A DNA stretch of 25,395 nt from contig JAFGVG010000448.1 in the NCBI GenBank assembly GCA_016938095.1, positions 1-25,395 on the forward strand, written 5' to 3'. The notes under the pieces are model-generated. The model was not told the origin of the DNA. It did not search any database and saw nothing but the letters and a program-made list of their open reading frames with translations. Of this stretch, positions 6,420 to 12,175 are shown piece after piece (position 1 is the first letter of the stretch; each line of letters opens with the position of its first letter). This DNA comes from Bacteroidales bacterium. Lineage in GTDB: Bacteria; Bacteroidota; Bacteroidia; Bacteroidales; UBA10428. The position numbers and the translations under genes are program-made.

Positions 6420-7345
6420 TGTCGGACATTATTATTGAAGGATCCGCGTATAGCGGTGAGGTGCTTGAACAGTTGCTTGTAAGGGCAACCACCTCGAACG
6501 AGTTGGTAGAGCGCGGCCTGATCAGGCTGGTTCCCAACGTGAGCAAAAAATTCACCCTGCCGCGTCTGAAAACCGGTACCATGCTGCAAAAGCGCAAGGA
6601 AATGCCAACCGATGAGGACGGCAAAGGGAGTTTTACCTACGACGAAAAGTACCTGGAGCCTGTTGAATTCATGGCCTTCACAACTTTCAACCCCCGTGCT
6701 TTTGAGAACATCTGGAGGCCATTCCAGCCAAAAGGCGAACTGGTGTTTGCCGAACTTCCCGCCAACGTGCAGAATACCCTGCTGGCCGAAATGGCAAAGG
6801 CTGTTGATTTTGAATTGGGATGGCATTTCATTAACGGCGAGGCTGGTGATGACGATGAACATTTGTTTAACGGCATTATCAAAAAAATGCTGGCCGATTT
6901 GGACATTGTTCAGGTGGCTGCCCCTGTTGCCTTAACAAAGGACAACATTATTGCCAAAATGAACCTGGTGCGCCTGGCATTGCCCAAAAAGTACCGTGCA
7001 AAATCCAAAATGGCCATGAGCCAGGAGGACTACGAGAAGTACGATGAGGCCATGACCGCCTTGAGCGTGAAGGGACCCGACTGGACATCATCCACCAAAA
7101 CTCAATTCAAGGGTATGCCCATTGAGGTTTTGACTGATTGGCCGGAAAACCTGATTGTTTGCACCGTGTTTGGCAACGATATGACCAGCAACGTGTGGGG
7201 TGGTGTGAACCTGGTGAACGATTTTGACACCATCAAAATTGACAAGGTGACTAACGCCGGTGAGCGTTACTTCTTCAAAATGCTGATGAAGGCCGATACC
7301 GAAATTGCCTGGGGCGAACAAGTGAGCGTGTACGACGGGCGATAG
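6419..7345 (+). CDS. Major capsid protein
   Basis: 308-aa shell protein, placed directly after the protease and coupled to it. The sequence shows features of an HK97-fold protein: an acidic/aromatic E-loop region ('FTYDEKYLEPVEFMAFTTFNPRAF' spans about 72-95), a helical spine near residues 113-140 (LPANVQNTLLAEMAKAVDFELG), and a C-terminal A-domain with 'GMPIEVLTDWPENLIVCT'. No N-terminal targeting peptide is obvious. Strong expression is expected, and a REP-like element and an attenuator hairpin follow it. The family is assigned from position, size and fold pattern rather than a diagnostic motif. Confidence 0.75.
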   Translation: MSDIIIEGSAYSGEVLEQLLVRATTSNELVERGLIRLVPNVSKKFTLPRLKTGTMLQKRKEMPTDEDGKGSFTYDEKYLEPVEFMAFTTFNPRAFENIWRPFQPKGELVFAELPANVQNTLLAEMAKAVDFELGWHFINGEAGDDDEHLFNGIIKKMLADLDIVQVAAPVALTKDNIIAKMNLVRLALPKKYRAKSKMAMSQEDYEKYDEAMTALSVKGPDWTSSTKTQFKGMPIEVLTDWPENLIVCTVFGNDMTSNVWGGVNLVNDFDTIKIDKVTNAGERYFFKMLMKADTEIAWGEQVSVYDGR

Positions 7346-7374
7346 GCCTCCCCAACCCCTCCCAATGAGGGGCT
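7345..7374. repeat. REP-like repeat (CCTCCCCAACCCCTCCC family), half unit
   Basis: GGCCTCCCCAACCCCTCCC followed by AATGAGGGGCT. CCCCTC (7356-7361) pairs with GAGGGG (7367-7372). It begins on the last base of the capsid stop codon. The same sequence family forms both ends of the larger element at 17354-17480. Confidence 0.6.
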
Positions 7375-7415
7375 GTAACAACAATTGAAATATTGAATTA
7401 AAACCACTGGAAGAA

Positions 7416-7460
7416 GGGGCGGCCGTGGCCGAAATTGCCGATGAGGCCGCCCCGTGTTTT
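7416..7460 (+). terminator. Attenuator/terminator hairpin after the capsid gene
   Basis: GGGGCGGCC (7416-7424) pairs perfectly with GGCCGCCCC (7445-7453), enclosing a smaller GGCC-containing loop, and is followed by GTGTTTT. This would limit read-through from capsid into the following genes, or protect the 3' end of the capsid message. Confidence 0.5.
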
Positions 7461-7476
7461 CAAACAAATTGATACA

Positions 7477-7878
7477 ATGAAAAAATTCATTTTACTGATT
7501 ATGGCCATGGTGTTGCTTTTTGCAACAGCCGAGGCACAGAAACTGGTAAGCGCAATGCCTTACGGCTCGAAAGGGTTGTACACCCTGGCGCCAACCAATG
7601 ACTCGGTGACTATCACTCCAAAATACTCGGCTTCGGCCTATGTATGCCCGGTTGATACAAACCTCTACTTTTTTGTGGATACAACGGCAAGTTTGCCGCT
7701 GAACCTGGTGTACTTCAAGTTTACCAGCGATGCCACAAAGCGGTACATCTATTTCAAAACAGGATTTGAAGGAGTACCGGCTACCGATAGTATTGCAGCC
7801 AGTAAGACCAAGGTTTACACGTTTATGACCACATCGGCAGGCAAATTCACCCTTATTGGGAAAAGTACCGAATATTAA
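7477..7878 (+). CDS. Exported protein of unknown function
   Basis: 133 aa from the ATG at 7477. The first 20 residues form a classic Sec signal peptide: MKK, a hydrophobic stretch (FILLIMAMVLLFA), and a cleavage site after AEA (A-E-A-Q). The mature part of about 113 aa is rich in beta-prone residues (Thr, Ser, Tyr, Val), with YFFVD, 'LNLVYFKFTSDATKRYIYF' and 'KFTLIGKS', suggesting a small beta-sandwich. It stands between capsid and lysis genes, flanked by hairpins on both sides, where a decoration protein would be expected. A signal peptide argues instead for a periplasmic or surface role, such as superinfection exclusion or lysis. No family is recognised. Confidence 0.7.
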   Translation: MKKFILLIMAMVLLFATAEAQKLVSAMPYGSKGLYTLAPTNDSVTITPKYSASAYVCPVDTNLYFFVDTTASLPLNLVYFKFTSDATKRYIYFKTGFEGVPATDSIAASKTKVYTFMTTSAGKFTLIGKSTEY

Positions 7879-7910
7879 CACTCTTCTTACCTTCTGATTT
7901 TTTCACCCAG

Positions 7911-7939
7911 TCCCGGGGTGAATGCCCCGGGATATTTTT
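7911..7939 (+). terminator. Intrinsic terminator after the exported-protein gene
   Basis: TCCCGGGG (7911-7918) pairs perfectly with CCCCGGGA (7925-7932) around TGAATG, followed by TATTTTT. It ends two bases before the next start codon (7942), so it may act as attenuator and translational control for the holin-like gene. Confidence 0.6.
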
Positions 7940-7941
7940 CA

Positions 7942-8181
7942 ATGAGTATGGAAAAAATTGATTTAAACAAGTTGACCCAGCGCGAGCTGCTGATTATTAC
8001 GCACAACAAGGTTGCAGATTTATCTGAAAGGTTTTCGAACATCGAAACCGATCAGGACAACCAGCGTGAACGGCTTGTGGCTGTTGAAACAACGGTGAAA
8101 ACCAGGGGAGGTATTTGGGGAGCAATAGCAGGCGCCATAATCGCCGCAATTTCATCAATCATAAAACTAGGAACATCATGA
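7942..8181 (+). CDS. Holin-like small membrane protein (coiled coil plus C-terminal TM)
   Basis: 79 aa from the ATG at 7942. The N-terminal two thirds is a charged amphipathic/coiled-coil helix (VADLSERFSNIETDQDNQRERLVAVETTV). Residues about 58-75 are a hydrophobic segment with small residues (GIWGAIAGAIIAAISSII). This layout matches XhlA-type/accessory holins and other phage one-TM lysis proteins. A longer reading from 7918 would start inside the terminator stem. The stop overlaps the next start (ATGA). The neighbouring spanin-like and DUF5675-type genes support a lysis role. Confidence 0.55.
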   Translation: MSMEKIDLNKLTQRELLIITHNKVADLSERFSNIETDQDNQRERLVAVETTVKTRGGIWGAIAGAIIAAISSIIKLGTS

Positions 8182-8552
8182 CACAAGAACAAATTGCGAA
8201 ATTCTTCGCAAAACGGCCTAACCTCAAAAAATTCTGGCTTGTTAACGATAGCCTGATTTTTCTCTCGGAAGAAAGGGCCAACGCTCACGGCGGAAAAATT
8301 GAGGTAATTGTGAAAGGGGGCAAAGAAGCTAAGGTTGAATCCACACAGGAGGAAATTGACGCTGCCTTGTTGGAGCTTTCAGGGCTTGAGCTCGACGAAA
8401 AGTCGGACTACAACGTGCTTAAAAAGCTTGCAACCATTCTGGGTGTCGAGGTAACAGGCAACAAAAAGGCCAACTACCTTGATGCATTGAAAACCCTTAA
8501 AGAAAATTTGGGCAATGAAAGCGGTGCTGGTTCGCCTGAGGCAACTGAGTAA
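8178..8552 (+). CDS. Hypothetical phage protein with C-terminal SAP/HeH-like helices
   Basis: 124 aa, starting at an ATG that overlaps the preceding stop (ATGA). The N-terminal part (AKFFAKRPNLKKFWLVNDSLIFLSEERANAH) looks like the 'W.t.DG..F....dA..h' module of Mu gp35-like proteins. Residues about 75-112 ('SDYNVLKKLATILGVEVTGNKKANYLDALKTLKE') fit a helix-extended-helix/SAP-like fold. Mu gp35-type proteins belong to the head region, so a minor head role is possible. The exact function is unknown. The C-terminus overlaps the next gene by 38 bases. Confidence 0.6.
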   Translation: MTQEQIAKFFAKRPNLKKFWLVNDSLIFLSEERANAHGGKIEVIVKGGKEAKVESTQEEIDAALLELSGLELDEKSDYNVLKKLATILGVEVTGNKKANYLDALKTLKENLGNESGAGSPEATE

Positions 8553-8931
8553 CCACCTGCAAACCTGTGGGCGGTTAATTCTCCTGGACACTGACGGCGA
8601 TGTTGTTTTCCAATGCGCGGTGCTTGAACTGCCATGGAAAAATAACCTTCCGGACGTTAGCTGCATTCCAACCGGATGCTACCATGTTAAGAAAACAAAC
8701 AGCCCAAAATTTGGCCCTGGTACATTCGAACTGATGGGCGTACCTGGCCGAAAATCCATAAGGATTCACCCGGGAAATTTTACCAGCCAAATTGAAGGCT
8801 GCCTGCTTCCGGGCGAAGCATTCAAGGACATCAATTCCGACAGTATTACCGACGTGGTGAACAGCAAGGCCACCGTCGAAAAACTAAAGAAACTTACTGA
8901 CTCGTTTGAACTTACCATAATTCAGATATGA
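8515..8931 (+). CDS. DUF5675-family protein, possible lysis factor
   Basis: 138 aa. The core 'CAVLELPWKNNLPDVSCIPTGCYHV' then 'SPKFG', 'GVPGRKSIRIHPGNF', and 'EGCLLPG' matches DUF5675: ELPW..N...vSCIP.G.Y, iHpGN, GCi.pG. The family occurs beside lysis genes in Bacteroidota phages and its biochemical role is not established. The conserved Cys, His and Asn of SCIP, HPGN and EGC could form an active or metal site. The window has no recognisable lysozyme, amidase or peptidase, so this gene is the best candidate for a cell-wall-directed function. The start at 8515 fits the family's MK.L.R N-terminus. Confidence 0.7.
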   Translation: MKAVLVRLRQLSNHLQTCGRLILLDTDGDVVFQCAVLELPWKNNLPDVSCIPTGCYHVKKTNSPKFGPGTFELMGVPGRKSIRIHPGNFTSQIEGCLLPGEAFKDINSDSITDVVNSKATVEKLKKLTDSFELTIIQI

Positions 8932-8932
8932 T

Positions 8933-9373
8933 ATGAAAAACTTTTTGATGATTTCATTCCTGTTTGTTTTATCACTGCTGATTTTCAGCCCTGAAAAACA
9001 AACAAGCCAGGTGCTTGACACCCAAACGCAATGCGTTGTAGTTGATAACGATCAAGCACAAGCCGAAGTACCCTATTTGCTTGAACAGGTTGTTGCACCG
9101 CCCCGGGTTGTGCAAGCCGGTATTTTCACTTTTGTGCAAGATGAGTCAACTGCGCCAATCAATGATGATCCGGTAGCAGCCGATGTTGAATGGGGCGATT
9201 TGCTTAAAACCTATTGGGCTGAACTACTGATTGGACTACTTGCATTCATTAAAATTTTCGTAAGAATAACGCCTACCATTAAGGACGATGCGGTGTTTGC
9301 GCGAATTGACTCATTGATAAACGCGTTGATCCCGAATTTTCAACTGAAGAAAAAAACTCCCCAGAATGAGTAG
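8933..9373 (+). CDS. Two-TM membrane protein of the lysis-like cluster
   Basis: 146 aa. It has an N-terminal hydrophobic segment (FLMISFLFVLSLLIF, residues 3-18), which may be a signal peptide or anchor. A polar stretch of about 75 residues follows, then a second hydrophobic helix near 100-117 (WAELLIGLLAFIKIFVRI). The tail 'RITPTIKDDAVFARIDSLINALIPNF' resembles a motif seen in small membrane proteins next to lysis genes in Bacteroidota phages. A holin or holin partner is plausible. The 3' end overlaps the spanin-like gene by 8 bases. Confidence 0.6.
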   Translation: MKNFLMISFLFVLSLLIFSPEKQTSQVLDTQTQCVVVDNDQAQAEVPYLLEQVVAPPRVVQAGIFTFVQDESTAPINDDPVAADVEWGDLLKTYWAELLIGLLAFIKIFVRITPTIKDDAVFARIDSLINALIPNFQLKKKTPQNE

Positions 9374-9824
9374 GCTGATTGCGTTTTTGTTGCTGCTGTT
9401 GTTCGCGGCTTGTTCGGTCCAGCGCTACGCGCCAGCCGATACGGTTATAGTCTCTAGTACCGTAATTGTTCGCGATACAATGGTTGCGTTTGCCCCCGAT
9501 TCGGCGGTTATCAGGGCATGGTTCGAATGCGATTCAATGAACCAGGTAATGATGACCCACATTGAGGAAAATGGCGACAGGATCCGGAGTGCTGTTCAAT
9601 TTGACAGTGGCTCTTTCAGCATTGTAACAAAAACAGACAGTCAGCTAGTATACCTTACGTGGAAGGAGCGCCACGATACAACCGTTGTAACCGCAATAAA
9701 ACACGTACCCTACGAAGTGGTAAAATACAAAAAGCCAGCCTGGTTATTGATACTGGCCGGACTTGGGGCGGGAGCAATTGTTACCCTGTTTTTGATTATT
9801 ATTCTAAAAAGTTATAAACCATGA
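9366..9824 (+). CDS. Probable unimolecular spanin (lipoprotein with C-terminal TM)
   Basis: Disrupts the outer membrane at the end of lysis. 152 aa. The N-terminus is a lipoprotein signal with lipobox FAAC, so acylated Cys16 would be the first mature residue. The C-terminus holds one transmembrane helix at about 127-147 (LLILAGLGAGAIVTLFLIIIL) followed by KSYKP. About 110 periplasmic residues, rich in Val/Thr, lie between. Lipid anchor at one end and inner-membrane helix at the other is the defining layout of u-spanins such as T1 gp11. Start and stop overlap both neighbours, which ties it to the lysis-like group and to the sheath gene (ATGA). Confidence 0.65.
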   Translation: MSRLIAFLLLLLFAACSVQRYAPADTVIVSSTVIVRDTMVAFAPDSAVIRAWFECDSMNQVMMTHIEENGDRIRSAVQFDSGSFSIVTKTDSQLVYLTWKERHDTTVVTAIKHVPYEVVKYKKPAWLLILAGLGAGAIVTLFLIIILKSYKP

Positions 9825-11029
9825 GTTTACCACAAGTAATTATTAACATCACGAACGGAGGCCTTGGTGGCGTTGTAGCGCTTGCCGATGGTATTGCCGG
9901 TCTGATTGTAAGCGGCGATGCAAACCCCTCGGCAGAGTGGACCCTGGGAACTGCCAAACAGTTCTTTTCCATTGATGAGGTGAAGGATGCCGGCTTGAAC
10001 CCGGCTTACGATACCGCAAATACCACGAACGCCTACAAGCATGTGGCCGATTTTTTCACTGTAGCAGGTGATGGCGCTGAGTTGTGGGTGATGGTAGTAC
10101 CGAAAACAGAAACAATGGAGGACATTGCCGATGCTACCAGCGATAACGCTTTTGCAAAAGAGCTTATTGACGCCTCGGGCGGAACCATACGCCTGCTGGG
10201 TATCACCCGCGTTCCCGACGCAGCCTATGTGGCTACCGTGCTGAAAGGCATCGATGACGATGTGATTGCAGCTTTAACCAAGCTGGAGGCATTGGCCGAT
10301 AGCAAAGCTGCAGTAATGGAGCCCTTTATTGGTATTGTTGAAGGCAGGGATTACCAGGGAGTATCAGGCGACCTTGAAGACCTGAAAGGATTGGGCTTTA
10401 ACCGTGTTGGCGCCGTTATTTGCGGCGACGAAACCGATGGATCGGCAGCGGTTGGCCTGTTGCTTGGCCGCCTGGCCAGTGACCCTGTTATGCGTAAACC
10501 CGGAAGGGTAAAAACCGGAGCAATACCGGTAGTTAACGCCTTCTTTACCGATGGCACACCCGTGAGCCGTGGTATTGCCGATACCCTTGATACCCTGGGT
10601 TGGATTGTAATGACTACCTACCCGCAACGCAGCGGATTTTACTGGGGCATTGATAATACCTGCTCGGCAGCCGATGACGATTTCAGCACCATTGTAAACC
10701 GACGCGTAATTGACAAGGCCATGCTTATTGCCTACAACACCTACGTAACGGAACTGATGGACGAAATTGAAATTGACCCCGAAACCGGGCGAATTGCAGC
10801 CGGTAAGGTGGCCTATTACCAGGGGAAAATTGACAATGCCCTTGCATTGTTGATGCAGGCTGGTGGCGAAGTAAGCGGCGGTGGTTACGAGGGTGGCAAA
10901 TTTGCCTACATTAACCCGGCGCAAAATGTTCTTTCAACAGGGAAAGTGGTGATTAACCTCAAAATTGTTCCCGTAGGCTATTCAAAAACAATTGAGGTGA
11001 ATCTTGGATTTTCTAACCCGGCAGCATAA
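9821..11029 (+). CDS. Contractile tail sheath protein (DUF2586-like)
   Basis: 402 aa; polymerises around the tube and contracts on infection. The N-terminus 'PQVIINITNGGLGGVVALADGIAGLIVSG' and the C-terminal part, with 'DGTPVSRGIADTLDTLGWIVMTTYP', 'GFYWGIDNTCSAADDDFSTIVNRRVIDKAM' and a closing beta segment 'VINLKIVPVGYSKTIEVNLGF', follow the sheath pattern (a conserved 'n.Rvidka...' helix, then a C-terminal arm). This makes the phage a myovirus. The gene is followed two bases after its stop by the tube gene. Confidence 0.8.
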   Translation: MSLPQVIINITNGGLGGVVALADGIAGLIVSGDANPSAEWTLGTAKQFFSIDEVKDAGLNPAYDTANTTNAYKHVADFFTVAGDGAELWVMVVPKTETMEDIADATSDNAFAKELIDASGGTIRLLGITRVPDAAYVATVLKGIDDDVIAALTKLEALADSKAAVMEPFIGIVEGRDYQGVSGDLEDLKGLGFNRVGAVICGDETDGSAAVGLLLGRLASDPVMRKPGRVKTGAIPVVNAFFTDGTPVSRGIADTLDTLGWIVMTTYPQRSGFYWGIDNTCSAADDDFSTIVNRRVIDKAMLIAYNTYVTELMDEIEIDPETGRIAAGKVAYYQGKIDNALALLMQAGGEVSGGGYEGGKFAYINPAQNVLSTGKVVINLKIVPVGYSKTIEVNLGFSNPAA

Positions 11030-11031
11030 TT

Positions 11032-11451
11032 ATGTCAGTAGTAGTAAACAATGAAGAATATGCCTGGGGCGACATGAATGTTGTGCTCCTGGGCCGCAAT
11101 ATAGCCGGGCTTACGGCTATTAAGTACAAGGAGAGTCAGAGTAAGGAACACCGCTACGCCAAAGGGGTTAAGCCCGTTGGCTTCAAGCGTGGGAACAAAA
11201 AGTACGAAGGCTCCATTACCGTGCTGCAAAGCGAGCTTATTGCCCTTTGTGCAGCCAGCCCAAACGGTAGCCCCATTGACCTGCGCAACGTTGACATTGT
11301 GTTCAGCTATGGCGACCAGGAAACCGGGGTTTTGTTCACCAAGGTGGCAAAATTTGCCGAGTTCACTGAATTTGAGGAAGGATGGAAACAAGGAGACTCC
11401 AGCATGGAGGTTGAACTGCCATTCATTTGCCTCGACATTCAGAAAGTATAA
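11032..11451 (+). CDS. Tail tube protein
   Basis: 139 aa, immediately downstream of the sheath as in other contractile-tail phages. Beta-rich, with 'GLTAIKYKESQSKEHRYAKGVKPVGF' and 'GNKKYEGSITVLQSELIAL', which fits the tube fold (a beta-sandwich with an 'i.y....e......g.....G.....yeGsit.l..e' pattern seen in XkdM/gpM-type tube proteins). C-terminal 'AEFTEFEEGWKQGDSSMEVELPFICLDI' completes the sheet. A strong hairpin follows the gene, as after the capsid gene. Confidence 0.7.
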   Translation: MSVVVNNEEYAWGDMNVVLLGRNIAGLTAIKYKESQSKEHRYAKGVKPVGFKRGNKKYEGSITVLQSELIALCAASPNGSPIDLRNVDIVFSYGDQETGVLFTKVAKFAEFTEFEEGWKQGDSSMEVELPFICLDIQKV

Positions 11452-11585
11452 GCCTTTAAAAAGGCCTATGTTTCATTTTTAGTTGGATTTATTGGTTGAT
11501 GGAACCACCCGGGCAGGATTCTCCGCCCGGGTGGTGATCAACCAGTCTTTTAAGTATCGTTTAATCAACCATTAAATAAAACACT
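11452..11585 (+). other. Structured non-coding gap after the tail tube gene
   Basis: No gene is seen. Immediately after the stop, GCCTTT (11452-11457) can pair with AAAGGC (11460-11465), followed by a T-rich stretch. Then a long stem: TGGTTGAT (11493-11500) with ATCAACCA (11537-11544), enclosing ACCACCCGGGC (11504-11514) with GCCCGGGTGGT (11525-11535), a total of 19 pairs around a 10-base loop. It may attenuate transcription, so that tube is made in excess over chaperone and tape measure, or stabilise the tube mRNA. Confidence 0.6.
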
Positions 11586-12002
11586 ATGAAGGAAAATATT
11601 GAAAACCCCAGCCCCGAACAAATTGAAAAGTGGAAACAGCTTTACGGTGAAAATGGCGTAAAGGAACTTGTGATTGACATTAAGTTTAAAACAGCCGATG
11701 GCGAGGAATTTGACGAACGATCGGAAGCCGAGGCGCACGTTGAAGAGTTCCAGGAAGGAATGCGCGAAATAGAGGTGAGCGAACAGGTTAAATGCTGGCT
11801 GAAGGTTCCGGGGAGAAAAGTGATTGGAATGGCTACCAGTCTGGCCGGAAAAGACACGGTGAAGTTTGGCGAGATAATTATTAAGAACTGCTGGTTGGGC
11901 GGCGATATGCGCATTCAGGATAACGATGAACTTTTCCTGAGCGCCAACTCAATTTTGGGCAACATTATCAAAATTAAGAACGCTGAGCTAAAAAACTGCT
12001 AG
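11586..12002 (+). CDS. Tail assembly chaperone, short (0-frame) form
   Basis: 138 aa, located between tube and tape measure, the standard place for the G/gpE-type chaperone that coats the tape measure. The reading frame is acidic and amphipathic ('FKTADGEEFDERSEAEAHVEEFQEGMREIEVSEQ'), with a C-terminal part 'KDTVKFGEIIIKNCWLGGDMRIQDNDELFLSANSILGNIIK' that looks like the conserved chaperone region. The frame ends at TAG 12000-12002 just after the slippery sequence A AAA AAC (11990-11996), so a longer product is expected by -1 slippage. Confidence 0.75.
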   Translation: MKENIENPSPEQIEKWKQLYGENGVKELVIDIKFKTADGEEFDERSEAEAHVEEFQEGMREIEVSEQVKCWLKVPGRKVIGMATSLAGKDTVKFGEIIIKNCWLGGDMRIQDNDELFLSANSILGNIIKIKNAELKNC

Positions 12003-12160
12003 AGGCCATCTTCCCGATTGACAATGACTACATAAGGTCAACCAATACCCTTATCCGCCATTATATGCATGTAAACCCTGATGATTTGACGGATGAGGAA
12101 TGGGCGGAGATGGCCACAGCAACACAGTGGCTGATTAAGAAGTTAAACCCTAGCACTTAA
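11586..12160 (+). CDS. Tail assembly chaperone, -1 frameshift product
   Basis: Ribosomes slipping back one base on A AAA AAC (11990-11996) would enter an open frame at 11996 and add 54 codons up to TAA 12158-12160, giving 191 residues. The extension reads LLEAIFPIDNDYIRS, then 'HVNPDDLTDEEWAEMATATQWLIKKL', a well-formed acidic helical domain with no start codon placed for separate initiation near its beginning. Lambda G/GT, P2 E/E' and many other tail chaperones use this arrangement. The coordinates span both frames; translation is 11586-11996 then 11996-12160. Confidence 0.75.
11990..11996 (+). promoter_or_regulatory. -1 ribosomal frameshift site (A AAA AAC)
   Basis: The heptamer follows the X XXY YYZ rule exactly and is in phase with the zero frame (CTA AAA AAC TGC TAG). 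It lies four bases... more precisely, three bases separate its end from the zero-frame stop, and the -1 frame continues for 54 codons. A downstream stimulatory structure was not resolved by eye. Confidence 0.75.
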
Positions 12161-12175
12161 ATAATTCAAGCGCAT

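Noticed and set aside
7435..7476. Longer N-terminus for the exported protein
   Set aside because: It would start in the terminator stem and would bury the signal peptide; ATG at 7477 gives a proper MKK start.
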